Shown: in pieces, positions 8,448 to 17,219 of the stretch
Numbering within the stretch: position 1 is the stretch's first letter
Layout: every line of letters starts with the position of its first letter
Assembly (NCBI RefSeq): GCF_027922325.1
Contig: NZ_BSFL01000001.1
Span: 558,001-622,000, forward strand
Direction: 5' to 3'
Source: Methylopila turkensis
Lineage (GTDB): Bacteria; Pseudomonadota; Alphaproteobacteria; Rhizobiales; Methylopilaceae
Length of the DNA stretch: 64,000 nt
Position numbers and translations under genes: made by a program
The notes under the pieces: model-generated
Seen by the model: the letters and a program-made list of their open reading frames with translations, nothing else
Told to the model about the DNA's origin: nothing
The model's database searches: none

Positions 8448-9983
8448 TTACTGCAGAAGCTGCAGCACCGCCGATTCCTGCTGGGTCGAGATCGAGAGCG
8501 AAGACACGATCAGCTGCTGGCGCGTCTGCAGCGTCGCGAGGTTCGCGGCCTCTTCGTTGGTGTCGGCGCCGACCAGCGACAGCGAGCCGTCCTGGAGGGT
8601 GCCGATCATGTCCTTCGTGAAGGTCTCGCGGGTCTGCACGATCGCAAGCTGCGAGCCGAACTTGGCGGACTGCGCCTCGATGGTCGCGAAGGCCGCCTCG
8701 AGCTTGTCGATGATCTTCTCGATCGAGTCCGAGTCGTAGAAGTCCTCGGCGGTGATCGCGGCGAGGCCAAGCCCTTCCGCGTCGAACTGCACGCCCTTGA
8801 CCTCGAGCCGTGACGAGCCGTCCTCGTTGAAGATGACGTCGAGATCGTCGCCGTTCAGCAGGTTGACGCCGTTGTAGGTGGCGTCCTTGGCGAGCTTCGC
8901 GATCTCGCCCAGGAACTCGTTGTAGTCGGTGGCGAAGTTCGAGCGCTTGGTGGCGGCGTCCTGGTCGAGCACCGGCGCCGCGAAGCCGCCGCTGCCGAAG
9001 ACCGCGCCGGCGCCCGTGGCGGTGCCGGTGGCCGCGATCGGCGTGTCGGCCGCGATCGCGTTCGTGGTCTGGAACGCAAGCGTGGCGCCGGCCTCGCCTT
9101 CCTTCGGGATCGACGCGGTCAGCTGCACGTCGTTGTTGAGCAGCCACGCGTTCAGCTCGTCGATCGTGTCGACGTTGTTGGCGCCGGGCGACGAGGCGAA
9201 GGTGACGGTCTTCAGCGCGCCGAACCTGTCGGTGAAGGTGAGCGTCTCGTCCTTCAGCAGGCTGTCGCCGCTCGCCGTGGTCGACAGCGTCCCGTTGGTG
9301 GAGCCGGCGCTGGTCGCGGTCCCGCCGTCGGCGATCAGGCCGAGCGAGTCGAGCAGGGCGGACGAGCCCTCGATGCTGAGGTCGGCGCCGCTTTCGAGCT
9401 CGAACTCGAGCGTGCCGGCGTTGTCGACGACGTTCAGCCCGGAGATGTTGAGCGAGTCGATCGCGGTCTTCACCTGCGCGGCGGTGGCGTTTGCGGCGAT
9501 GTTGACCGTCGCGCCGTTGACCGTCAGCGCGCCGCCCGAATGGGTCGCGTCGACGTCCTCAAGTCCGTCGAACGTCGTCGGAACCGCGGGCGTCACCGTG
9601 TTCATCGACAGCAGGTTGTCGCCGCTGAGCCCGTTCATGGTCGCCGACGTCAGGCTCGCCTTGGTCGACACCGCAAGCGGCGACTGCTGGGCGGAGCGGG
9701 CCGTCGACTTCAGCGATTCCACGAGGTCCGTGATCGCCTTGATGCCGTTGTCGGCCGCTTCGAGCGTCTGGATCGAGTTCTTGACGTTGTCGAGCAACGT
9801 TCCGAGATCGCTCGCCCGCCGGTCCAACGACTGTGCGGTGAAGAAGCTCGCGGGATTGTCCAGCGCCGAGTTGACCTTCTTGCCGGTCGAAAGGCGCTCT
9901 TCGGTTCGGTTGAGCAGTTCGGTCGTCTGCTGCATCGAGCGCAGGTTCGACCGGACCGCGGAATTGAGCGTGATGTCGGCCAT
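8448..9983 (-). CDS. fliC: Flagellin (copy 1)
   Basis: A structural subunit of the flagellar filament. The 511-aa product has the conserved N-terminal D0/D1 helices (ITLNSAVRSNL, RLSTGKKVNSALDNPASFFT) and the C-terminal D1/D0 helices ending SISTQQESAVLQLLQ. Between about residues 120 and 370 is a variable, Thr/Ala/Gly-rich outer domain (D2/D3). It is a diverged paralogue of the flagellin at 10196-11713. A CtrA-type box lies 55-80 bp upstream of its start. Gene numbering cannot be set from sequence alone. Confidence 0.94.
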   Translation of the reverse strand: MADITLNSAVRSNLRSMQQTTELLNRTEERLSTGKKVNSALDNPASFFTAQSLDRRASDLGTLLDNVKNSIQTLEAADNGIKAITDLVESLKSTARSAQQSPLAVSTKASLTSATMNGLSGDNLLSMNTVTPAVPTTFDGLEDVDATHSGGALTVNGATVNIAANATAAQVKTAIDSLNISGLNVVDNAGTLEFELESGADLSIEGSSALLDSLGLIADGGTATSAGSTNGTLSTTASGDSLLKDETLTFTDRFGALKTVTFASSPGANNVDTIDELNAWLLNNDVQLTASIPKEGEAGATLAFQTTNAIAADTPIAATGTATGAGAVFGSGGFAAPVLDQDAATKRSNFATDYNEFLGEIAKLAKDATYNGVNLLNGDDLDVIFNEDGSSRLEVKGVQFDAEGLGLAAITAEDFYDSDSIEKIIDKLEAAFATIEAQSAKFGSQLAIVQTRETFTKDMIGTLQDGSLSLVGADTNEEAANLATLQTRQQLIVSSLSISTQQESAVLQLLQ

Positions 9984-10037
9984 AAGAAAGGCTCCGATTC
10001 GGGACGTCGTTTAGGACGTTGATCGGAACATAGGCCG

Positions 10038-10064
10038 TTAACCTTAATCGGAAGTTAAGGTTAA
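10038..10064. promoter_or_regulatory. CtrA-type box in a perfect palindrome upstream of flagellin 1
   Basis: TTAACCTTAA and TTAAGGTTAA are perfect inverted repeats separated by 7 bases. The inner part, TTAA-N7-TTAA at 10044-10058, matches the CtrA consensus. It lies 55 bp upstream of the flagellin 1 start, a position suited to activation. Confidence 0.7.
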
Positions 10065-10131
10065 TGCCGGCTTAGCGACGGTCGCCGGACGGGAACGGAC
10101 GACGTCCACTAACTCCTATCCTGCGCGAACG

Positions 10132-10163
10132 AAAACGGCGGGAGCCGTGGGGGCCCCCGCCGT
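10132..10163 (-). terminator. Rho-independent terminator of flagellin 2
   Basis: On the minus strand, CGGCGGGGGC pairs with GCTCCCGCCG (one mismatch) and TTTTC follows. It lies 33 bases after the flagellin 2 stop, so the two flagellins have separate transcripts. Confidence 0.85.
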
Positions 10164-10195
10164 CGTTCAGGCCGGTTCTTCGCTTGTTGCGTCGA

Positions 10196-11713
10196 TCAGC
10201 GGAGGAGCTGAAGGACGTTCTGCTCCTGGCTGGTCGAGATCGACAGCGAGGAGACGATCAGCGACTGACGGGTCTGCAGGGTCGCGAGATTCGCGGCCTC
10301 TTCGTTGGTGTCGGCGCCGGTCAGCGACAGCGCGCCGTCCTCGAGGGTGCCGACCATGTCCTTGGTGAAGGACTGGCGGGTCTCGACGACCGAGAGCTGC
10401 GAGCCGAGGCGCGAGGACAGGCTGTCCAGCGAGCCGAGGGCGTCGTTCAGCTTGGAGACCACTTCCTCGATCTTCGAGCTGTCGGCGAAGTCGTCGAAGG
10501 TGATGTCCGAAAGGCCGAGCACGTCCATGACGTCGACGCCGGCGACGTCGAGCTTGGAGGAGCCGTCCTCGTTGAACACGACCGAGAGGTCGTCGCCGTT
10601 CAGCAGGTTGACGCCGTTGTAGCTGGCGTCCTTCGCGAGTTCAGCGATCTGCTGACGCAGGTCGTTGTAGTCGTTCATGTAGTCGGTGCGGCGGTCCTGG
10701 CCGTCGCCGCCCATGACCGCCGACTTGCTCGCCGCCGAGGTGGAGGCGACGCCGAAGATCTCGCCGGCCGCCGGCGAACCGTCGGTGCTGACGGCGGTGC
10801 CGCCGATGGTGAGGTCGGACGAGCCGTACTCGTTGGTGGTCTCGATCGTCAGCTGGCCGGTCGAGGAGATCGAAGCCTTGGCGTTGTACTGCGCCAGAGC
10901 GTCGTTCAGGCCGGAGAGGGTCGACACCTGGCCGGAGCCCGTGCCGAAGGTGATCGTGCCGGTCTCGCCGTCGCCGACGGTGACCGTCAGGGTCTTGCCT
11001 TCGAGGTCGTTTGCAGCCGGCGTGCCGTTCGTCGAGGTGACGGTGACGTCGGTGCCGCCGGTGGCGCTGAGGCCGAGGTTGTCGGCGAGGCCGGCCGTGC
11101 TGGCCGTCAGCGTCAGGTCTTCGCCGCTCGCCAGCGAGAACTCCAGCGTGCCGGCGTTGTTGGTGACCGTCAGGCCTTCGATGTCGGCCGCGTCGATCGC
11201 CGCCTTGACCGCGTCGGCGTCGCTGTCGTCCGCGATGGTGACGTCGGTGCCGTTGATCGACAGCGTGCCGCCGGTGTAGGTGGCGGCGACGTCGGCGACG
11301 CCGGCGAGCGTCGTGGCGGTGGCGGCGGTGCCGGTGCCGAGCAGGTTGTCGGCGGTGGCGCCGGCCACGGCGGCGGAGGTGAAGCCGGCCTTGGTGTCGA
11401 CGGCCGAGCTGGACTGCTGGGCGGAGCGCGCCACCGACTTCATCTGCGTGACGAGGTCGCTGATCGCCGAGATGCCGTTGTCGGCGGCTTCGATCGTCTT
11501 GACCGAGTTCGAAACGCTGTCGAGGAGGTTGGTGAGGTCGCTCGCGCGGCGATCAAGAGCCTGGGCGGTGAAGAAGCTCGACGGGTTGTCGAGCGCCGAG
11601 TTGACCTTCTTGCCGGTCGAGAGCCGCTCTTCCGTGCGGGCCATCAGGTCGGTGGTCGACTGAAGGGTGCGGAGGTTCGAGCGGACGGCCGAGTTGAGGG
11701 TGATGTCGGACAT
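10196..11713 (-). CDS. fliC: Flagellin (copy 2)
   Basis: A second filament subunit of 505 aa. The ATG at 11713 has CAGGAG nine bases upstream; a longer reading frame upstream lacks flagellin features. Its termini closely match copy 1 (SDITLNSAVRSNLRTLQ at the start, SISTSQEQNVLQLLR at the end), whereas the central domain has diverged strongly, with many Thr, Gly and Asp residues. Its own terminator and its own CtrA-like box suggest independent expression. Confidence 0.94.
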   Translation of the reverse strand: MSDITLNSAVRSNLRTLQSTTDLMARTEERLSTGKKVNSALDNPSSFFTAQALDRRASDLTNLLDSVSNSVKTIEAADNGISAISDLVTQMKSVARSAQQSSSAVDTKAGFTSAAVAGATADNLLGTGTAATATTLAGVADVAATYTGGTLSINGTDVTIADDSDADAVKAAIDAADIEGLTVTNNAGTLEFSLASGEDLTLTASTAGLADNLGLSATGGTDVTVTSTNGTPAANDLEGKTLTVTVGDGETGTITFGTGSGQVSTLSGLNDALAQYNAKASISSTGQLTIETTNEYGSSDLTIGGTAVSTDGSPAAGEIFGVASTSAASKSAVMGGDGQDRRTDYMNDYNDLRQQIAELAKDASYNGVNLLNGDDLSVVFNEDGSSKLDVAGVDVMDVLGLSDITFDDFADSSKIEEVVSKLNDALGSLDSLSSRLGSQLSVVETRQSFTKDMVGTLEDGALSLTGADTNEEAANLATLQTRQSLIVSSLSISTSQEQNVLQLLR

Positions 11714-11787
11714 TTGAGGCTCCTGTTCTGGGAGACTGAGGGGCGCGCCTCGTCCTGAAGCGCACGCGGAGCCTCGGGCGGGCGGCC

Positions 11788-11802
11788 CTAAGCGGCGGTT
11801 AA
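11788..11802 (-). promoter_or_regulatory. CtrA-like box upstream of flagellin 2
   Basis: The minus strand reads TTAA-N7-TTAG, one base from the TTAA-N7-TTAA consensus, 75-90 bp before the flagellin 2 start. The position resembles that of the box at flagellin 1. Confidence 0.45.
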
Positions 11803-12009
11803 TTCCGCGGCGCGGTTCCATGAACGCCGCCGGCAATCGAACGGCATGGTTATCAATAGGTTATGGCCCCGCGGCGCAGGGTATCGGCGTAAGCCGGACC
11901 CTGAGCTTCAGGAGATCGCCCGGGCCGGATTGCGACGCCGCGGCCGGCGTCCTGCGCCTTCGGACCCGCACAGCGGTCGGGCCGATCCGGGCGGCTTCGG
12001 CGCTTTTCA

Positions 12010-12021
12010 TACCGATCGATA
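12010..12021. promoter_or_regulatory. Predicted TetR operator 1 of the RND efflux operon
   Basis: TACCGATCGATA is the exact reverse complement of the site before the TetR gene (6950-6961). Its centre lies 60 bp upstream of a second, perfect copy at 12070-12081, and the two bracket a candidate promoter. Confidence 0.65.
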
Positions 12022-12030
12022 GACTAAGGG

Positions 12031-12060
12031 TTGACAGAGGGCGCCCCCGATATCTACCTA
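12031..12060 (+). promoter_or_regulatory. Candidate promoter of the RND efflux operon
   Basis: A perfect TTGACA (12031-12036) is followed after 18 bases by TACCTA (12055-12060). It lies between the two operator palindromes, so a bound TetR dimer pair would cover it. The region 11820-12009 shows no gene or other clear signal. Confidence 0.5.
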
Positions 12061-12069
12061 GCGGTACGA

Positions 12070-12081
12070 TACCGATCGGTA
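12070..12081. promoter_or_regulatory. Predicted TetR operator 2 of the RND efflux operon
   Basis: TACCGATCGGTA is a perfect 12-bp palindrome placed just after the candidate -10 element and 32 bp before the adaptor start codon. Confidence 0.7.
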
Positions 12082-12113
12082 CATTATTCCGATACCTTCT
12101 CGGGGATGCCGCC

Positions 12114-13325
12114 ATGACGCGTTCCACGCTGTCCGTACGCCTGAGCGCCGGACTCACCGCAGCGGCGCTCGCCGCCGCTGCGGTCCTGAGCCTTTCCACC
12201 CTGCCCGCCGGCGACGCCGGCGCCTCCGACGCGCCGGCCGCGCCCGCCGCCACCGAAGTCGGCGTCGCCACCCTCGCCCGCCGCGACACCCCGACCTGGA
12301 CGGTGTTTTCCGGCCGGCTCGAGGCGGTCGAACAGGTCGAGGTGCGCTCGCGCGTCGCGGGCCCGATCCAGCAGATCCATTTCCGCGAGGGCGCGCTGGT
12401 CAAGGCCGGCGACCGGCTCGTCACCATCGACCCCGCCCCTTACGCCGCCGAGGTCGAGCGGGCGCAGGCCGGCGTCGCGGCGGCCGAGGCCCGGCTGACG
12501 CTCGCGCGCGCCGATCTCGAGCGCGGCCGCCGCATGACGGCGCTCTCGACGATCTCCCAGCGCGACCTCGACACCCGCGTGAACGCGCTCGGCGAGGCGG
12601 AAGCGAACCTCGCCGGCGCCAAGGCGGCGCTCACCACCGCAAAGCTCAACCTGAGCTACACCGAGGTGCGCGCGCCGGTCGCCGGCCGCGTCGACCGGAT
12701 CGAGATCACCGTCGGCAATCTGGTCGCGGCCGGCCCCGGCGCGCCGGTGCTGACCCGCCTCACCTCCGTCGACCCGATCTACGCCAGCTTCGACGCCGAC
12801 GAACTCGCGGTCTCGCGGGCGCTCGACAGCCTCGACGACGGCGGCGACCGCCGCGAGCGCATCGGCGACATCCCGGTCGAGATGACGCTGCAGGCGCGCG
12901 AGGATCAGGTCCGCGGTCGGCTGCAGCTCGTGGGCTCCACCGTCGACGCCCGCACCGGCACCATCCGCGTACGCGCCACCTTCGCCAACGCCGACGGCCG
13001 GCTGATGCCGGGTCAGTTCGCGCGCATGAAGCTCGGCCAGGCCAAGACCCGGCCGGCCCTGCTGCTGAGCGAGCGGGCGGTCGGCGTCGACCAGGACAAG
13101 TCGTTCGTGTTCGTCGTCGACGGCGAGAACCGCGCGACCTACCGCGAGGTCACCCTCGGCGCCTCGGTCGGCGCCCTACGCGTGGTCGAAAGCGGTCTGG
13201 AGCCGGGCGAGCGCGTCGTGATCGACGGCGCCCAGAAGCTGCGCCCCGGCGCGCTGGTCGACCCCCGCCCCGCCGCCATGGATGCGGTCGCGAGCGTCGG
13301 CCGCCAGGCTTCGGCCAGCCAGTGA
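12114..13325 (+). CDS. RND efflux periplasmic adaptor (membrane fusion protein)
   Basis: This is the adaptor that links an inner-membrane RND pump to an outer-membrane channel. The ATG at 12114 gives 403 aa with an N-terminal signal/anchor (residues 1-35). A split lipoyl domain follows (VRSRVAGPIQQIHFREGALV and YTEVRAPVAGRVDRI), with an alpha-hairpin between its halves. The beta-barrel and membrane-proximal domains follow (GTIRVRATFANADGRLMPGQ). It sits 13 bp before the permease gene. No TolC-type outer-membrane gene is in the operon, so a channel encoded elsewhere is needed. Confidence 0.92.
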   Translation: MTRSTLSVRLSAGLTAAALAAAAVLSLSTLPAGDAGASDAPAAPAATEVGVATLARRDTPTWTVFSGRLEAVEQVEVRSRVAGPIQQIHFREGALVKAGDRLVTIDPAPYAAEVERAQAGVAAAEARLTLARADLERGRRMTALSTISQRDLDTRVNALGEAEANLAGAKAALTTAKLNLSYTEVRAPVAGRVDRIEITVGNLVAAGPGAPVLTRLTSVDPIYASFDADELAVSRALDSLDDGGDRRERIGDIPVEMTLQAREDQVRGRLQLVGSTVDARTGTIRVRATFANADGRLMPGQFARMKLGQAKTRPALLLSERAVGVDQDKSFVFVVDGENRATYREVTLGASVGALRVVESGLEPGERVVIDGAQKLRPGALVDPRPAAMDAVASVGRQASASQ

Positions 13326-13338
13326 AGACCCCCGCGCC

Positions 13339-16300
13339 ATGAACATCTCGAAGTTCTTCATCGACCGGCCCGTGTTCGCGGGCGTGCTGTCGATCGTCAT
13401 CTTCCTCGCCGGCGTGCTGGCGCTGCGCGGCCTGCCGATCTCGGAATATCCGGACGTCGCGCCGCCGCAGGTGGTGGTGCGCGCGACCTATCCCGGCGCC
13501 AACCCGAAGGTCATCTCCGAAACGGTGGCGACGCCGATCGAGGAGCAGATCAACGGCGTCGAGGACATGCTCTACATGTCGAGCCAGGCCACCACCGACG
13601 GCGTGATGACGCTGACGGTGACCTTCGCGCTCGGCACCGATCCCGACAAGGCGCAGCAGCTCGTCCAGAACCGCGTTTCGCAGGCCGAGCCGCGGCTGCC
13701 GGAGGAGGTGCGCCAGCTCGGCGTCACCACCATCAAGTCCTCGCCCGACCTCACCCTCGTCGTGCATCTCGTGTCGCCGAACAAGCGCTACGACATGACC
13801 TACCTGCGCAACTACGCCGTCCTGAACGTCAGGGACCGGCTGGCGCGCATCCCGGGCGTGGGCCAGGTTCAGCTGTTCGGCTCCGGCGACTACTCCATGC
13901 GTGTCTGGCTGGACCCGCAGAAGGTCGCCGAGCACGGGCTCTCCGCCGCCGACGTGGTCGGCGAGATCCGGGCGCAGAACGTGCAGGCCGCGGCCGGCGT
14001 CGTCGGCTCCTCGCCCGCGCCGTCCGACGTCGAGCTCCAGCTCTCCGTCAACGCGCAGGGACGGCTCCAGTCCGAGGAGGAGTTCGGCGACATCGTCGTG
14101 AAGTCCGGCGCGAACGGCGAGATCGTGCGCCTGCGCGACGTCGCCCGCATCGAGATGGGCGCCGCCGACTACGCGCTGCGCTCGCTGCTCGACAACGGCG
14201 ACGCCGTCGCCGTGCCGGTGTCGCAGGCGCCCGGCTCGAACGCGATCGAGATCGCCGACCAGGTCCGCGCGACCATGGCCGACATCAAGAAGAACATGCC
14301 CGAGGGCGTGGACTACGAGATCGTCTACGACACGACCCAGTTCGTGCGCGCCTCGATCGAGGCGGTGGTCCACACCCTGCTCGAGGCGGTCGCGCTCGTC
14401 GTGCTGGTGGTGATCGTGTTCCTGCAGACCTGGCGGGCCTCGATCATCCCGCTCGCCGCGGTGCCGGTGTCGATCATCGGCACGTTCGCGGTGATGCACC
14501 TGTTCGGCTTCTCGATCAACGCGCTCACCCTGTTCGGGCTGGTGCTCGCGATCGGCATCGTGGTCGACGACGCCATCGTCGTGGTCGAGAACGTCGAGCG
14601 TAACATCGAGGAAGGTCTGTCGCCCCGCGAGGCCAGCTACAAGGCCATGCAGGAGGTCTCTGGACCGATCATCGCGATCGCGCTGGTGCTGGTGGCGGTG
14701 TTCGTGCCGCTCGCCTTCATCTCCGGCCTCACCGGCCAGTTCTACAAGCAGTTCGCGCTGACGATCGCGATCTCGACCGTGATCTCGGCGTTCAACTCGC
14801 TGACGCTGTCGCCGGCGCTCGCCGCCCTGCTGCTGAAGGACCACCACGCGCCGAAGGACCGGTTCACGCGTTTCCTCGACGCGACGCTCGGCTGGTTCTT
14901 CCGCGGCTTCAACCGCGCCTTCGCCTGGGGCTCGGAGGCCTATGGCCGCGGCGTCTCTCGCGCCATCGCCCGCAAGGCGGTGATGCTCGTGGTCTACGTC
15001 GCGCTGGTGGGCCTTACCGGCCACCTGTTCCACGTCACGCCCGGCGGCTTCGTGCCGGCGCAGGACAAGCAGTATCTCGTGGGCTTCGCCCAGCTTCCGG
15101 ACGCCGCCACGCTCGACCGCACCGAAGCCGTGATCCGGCGCATGAGCGAGATCGCGCTGAAGGAGCCGGGGGTGGAGCGCGCCATCGCCTTCCCGGGCCT
15201 CTCGATCAACGGCTTCACCAACTCGTCGAACGCCGGCATCGTCTTCACCTCGCTGAAGCCGTTCGAGGAACGGCGCGACCCGTCCTTAAGCGCCGCTGCG
15301 ATCGCGGCGAGCCTCAACGCCAAGTTCGCCGGCATCAAGGAAGCGACGATCGCCATGTTCCCGCCGCCCCCGGTGCAGGGGCTCGGCACCATCGGCGGCT
15401 TCAAGCTGCAGATCGAGGACCGCGCCGGCCTCGGCTACCAGGCGCTCGACCGCGCGACCAAGGCGTTCCTCGCCCGCGCGCAGGCGGCGCCGGAGCTCGC
15501 CGGCCTGTTCTCCTCCTATCAGGTGAACGTGCCCCAGCTGTTCGCCGACGTGGACCGCGTCAAGGCGCGCCAGCTCGGCGTGCCGGTGTCGGAGATCTTC
15601 AACACGCTGCAGATCTATTTCGGCTCGCTTTACGTCAACGACTTCAACGCCTTCGGCCGCACCTACTCCGTCCGTGTCCAGGCCGACAGCGCCTTCCGCG
15701 CCCGCGCCGACGACGTCGGCTTCCTCAAGGTGCGCTCGACGTCGGGCGAAATGATCCCGCTGTCGGCTCTGCTGACGGTGAAGCCCAGCTCGGGTCCGGA
15801 GCGGGCCATGCGCTACAACGGCTTCCTCTCGGCCGACGTCAACGGCGGAGCGGCGCCCGGCTACTCCACCGGACAGGCGCAGGCCGCAGTCGAGAAGATC
15901 GCCGCCGAGACCCTGCCGCAGGGCTTCGCCTTCGAGTGGACCGAGCTGACCTACCAGGAGATCCTCGCCGGCAATTCCGGGCTGATCGTGTTCCCGGTGG
16001 CGCTGCTGCTGGTCTATCTCGTGCTCGCCGCGCAGTACGAGAGCCTGACGCTGCCGATCGCGATCATCCTCATCGTGCCGATGAGCCTGCTGGCCGCCAT
16101 GATCGGCGTCTGGCTCACGGGCGGGGACAACAACGTCTTCACCCAGATCGGCCTGATCGTGCTGGTCGGACTGTCGGCGAAGAACGCCATCCTGATCGTG
16201 GAGTTCGCGCGCGAGCTCGAGCATCAGGGCCGCACGGTCCTGCAGGCCGCGATCGAGGCGAGCCGGCTGCGGCTCCGGCCGATCCTGATGACGTCGCTGG

Positions 16301-16545
16301 CCTTCATCATGGGCGTGCTGCCGCTTGCGGCCTCCACCGGCGCCGGCGCCGAGATGCGCTCGGCCATGGGCGTCGCGGTGTTCGCCGGCATGATCGGCGT
16401 GACGCTGTTCGGCCTGTTCCTGACGCCGGTGTTCTACGTCGTGATCCGCAACCTCGCAGGCGGCGGCGCGCCGGAGCCGACGCCAGGCCCCGCCCCGGCG
16501 GAGCCCGTCGCCCCGTCGGCCGCGACGCGGGTGTCGCTCGGCTGA
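13339..16545 (+). CDS. RND multidrug efflux permease, HAE1 family
   Basis: A proton-driven trimeric exporter in the inner membrane. The 1068-aa product begins MNISKFFIDRPVFAGVLSI and contains the pore-loop region PISEYPDVAPPQVVV. Twelve membrane helices surround the two large periplasmic loops. The relay motif is visible in LFGLVLAIGIVVDDAIVVVE, with its two Asp residues in TM4, and a second conserved stretch is GLSAKNAILIVEFARE. Length and start match AcrB/MexB-type pumps. Substrates cannot be read from sequence. Confidence 0.95.
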   Translation: MNISKFFIDRPVFAGVLSIVIFLAGVLALRGLPISEYPDVAPPQVVVRATYPGANPKVISETVATPIEEQINGVEDMLYMSSQATTDGVMTLTVTFALGTDPDKAQQLVQNRVSQAEPRLPEEVRQLGVTTIKSSPDLTLVVHLVSPNKRYDMTYLRNYAVLNVRDRLARIPGVGQVQLFGSGDYSMRVWLDPQKVAEHGLSAADVVGEIRAQNVQAAAGVVGSSPAPSDVELQLSVNAQGRLQSEEEFGDIVVKSGANGEIVRLRDVARIEMGAADYALRSLLDNGDAVAVPVSQAPGSNAIEIADQVRATMADIKKNMPEGVDYEIVYDTTQFVRASIEAVVHTLLEAVALVVLVVIVFLQTWRASIIPLAAVPVSIIGTFAVMHLFGFSINALTLFGLVLAIGIVVDDAIVVVENVERNIEEGLSPREASYKAMQEVSGPIIAIALVLVAVFVPLAFISGLTGQFYKQFALTIAISTVISAFNSLTLSPALAALLLKDHHAPKDRFTRFLDATLGWFFRGFNRAFAWGSEAYGRGVSRAIARKAVMLVVYVALVGLTGHLFHVTPGGFVPAQDKQYLVGFAQLPDAATLDRTEAVIRRMSEIALKEPGVERAIAFPGLSINGFTNSSNAGIVFTSLKPFEERRDPSLSAAAIAASLNAKFAGIKEATIAMFPPPPVQGLGTIGGFKLQIEDRAGLGYQALDRATKAFLARAQAAPELAGLFSSYQVNVPQLFADVDRVKARQLGVPVSEIFNTLQIYFGSLYVNDFNAFGRTYSVRVQADSAFRARADDVGFLKVRSTSGEMIPLSALLTVKPSSGPERAMRYNGFLSADVNGGAAPGYSTGQAQAAVEKIAAETLPQGFAFEWTELTYQEILAGNSGLIVFPVALLLVYLVLAAQYESLTLPIAIILIVPMSLLAAMIGVWLTGGDNNVFTQIGLIVLVGLSAKNAILIVEFARELEHQGRTVLQAAIEASRLRLRPILMTSLAFIMGVLPLAASTGAGAEMRSAMGVAVFAGMIGVTLFGLFLTPVFYVVIRNLAGGGAPEPTPGPAPAEPVAPSAATRVSLG

Positions 16546-16632
16546 ACGAATGCGCGAGGCGCCGAAGGCGCGCCTCGCTCGAGGCAGGACGGCGGCGGGT
16601 TTCTGCGTCCCCACGCCCGAACCGTCGTCCTC

Positions 16633-16663
16633 GGAGGTCCGCGCGCCCGCCGCGCGGACCTCC
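16633..16663. terminator. First hairpin after the RND permease
   Basis: A perfect 13-bp inverted repeat (GGAGGTCCGCGCG, loop CCCGC) lies 88 bases after the permease stop. It has no T-tract of its own and is the first of two tandem hairpins. Confidence 0.6.
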
Positions 16664-16670
16664 AACTGGC

Positions 16671-16725
16671 CGACGGCCGCCGGTTTCCCCTCTCCCCGGC
16701 GGCCGTCGCGCCCTATCGGATTTTT
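16671..16725 (+). terminator. Second hairpin after the RND permease, with T-run
   Basis: CGACGGCCGCCGG and its complement form a perfect 13-bp stem (16671-16708). TTTTT follows at 16721-16725. Together with the preceding hairpin it probably ends the efflux operon before the oppositely oriented brn module. Confidence 0.65.
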
Positions 16726-16743
16726 GTCGCCTCCAGAACGGCG

Positions 16744-16923
16744 CTATCGCCGCCGGCGCGTCCACTCGTACCAGAGCAGGAACGCCAGGACGGGCACGCC
16801 GACCACGAGGAACGGCATCAGTCCGTCGCCCCAACCGACGTTCTCCCGCCTTCGCCCGGCGCCGGTGATCGGCGGCGGCGTCCCGTTCGCGGCCTGCAGG
16901 ACAAGGTCGACGACGTCGATCAC
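16744..16923 (-). CDS. Small single-span membrane protein coupled to brnA
   Basis: This 59-aa reading frame starts with GTG at 16923, sharing GTGA with the brnA stop, the usual sign of translational coupling. It begins IDVVDLVLQAANGTPPP after the initiator. One hydrophobic helix (LMPFLVVGVPVLAFLLWYEW) follows and the protein ends TRRRR, so the tail should face the cytoplasm. I do not recognise a family. Its position makes it a third member of the brnTA operon, but it could also be an unrelated passenger. Confidence 0.55.
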   Translation of the reverse strand: MIDVVDLVLQAANGTPPPITGAGRRRENVGWGDGLMPFLVVGVPVLAFLLWYEWTRRRR

Positions 16924-17219
16924 GCCGCGCCCTTGTCGAGCCACGCCCGAAGCGCGTCGTTGACGCGCGACTGCCAGCCGGGCCCGGTGGCGCGCAGCTT
17001 CGCCACGAGGTCCTGATCCAGACGGATCGAGACCGCCTCCTTGGTCCGGGCCGGTCCGCGCTTGCGGATGGCTTCGGTCAAGGCCGCATGAAGATCGGGC
17101 ATCGCCTCGGACATGGGTCGGAACTGCGCAAGCTCCTCGTCGCTCAGCTCCGGATTGTCCGAGACCGCGTCCCAATCCGCCTTGGTGTAGCCCCTGCCGG
17201 GCCTGAATTCCTTACCCAT
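16920..17219 (-). CDS. brnA: BrnA family antitoxin
   Basis: BrnA neutralises the BrnT ribonuclease toxin and represses the operon through a ribbon-helix-helix DNA-binding domain. The 99-aa product has the family N-terminus with YTKADWDAVSDNPELSDEE and, in the C-terminal half, the RHH strand and helix EAVSIRLDQDLVAKLRATGP followed by WQSRVNDALRAWL. It overlaps the brnT 3' end by 8 bp, the usual toxin-first order. Confidence 0.9.
   Translation of the reverse strand: MGKEFRPGRGYTKADWDAVSDNPELSDEELAQFRPMSEAMPDLHAALTEAIRKRGPARTKEAVSIRLDQDLVAKLRATGPGWQSRVNDALRAWLDKGAA

Noticed and set aside
13150..15033. 627-codon minus-strand open frame opposite the RND permease
   Set aside because: Antisense shadow of a clearly conserved permease; no recognisable domain.
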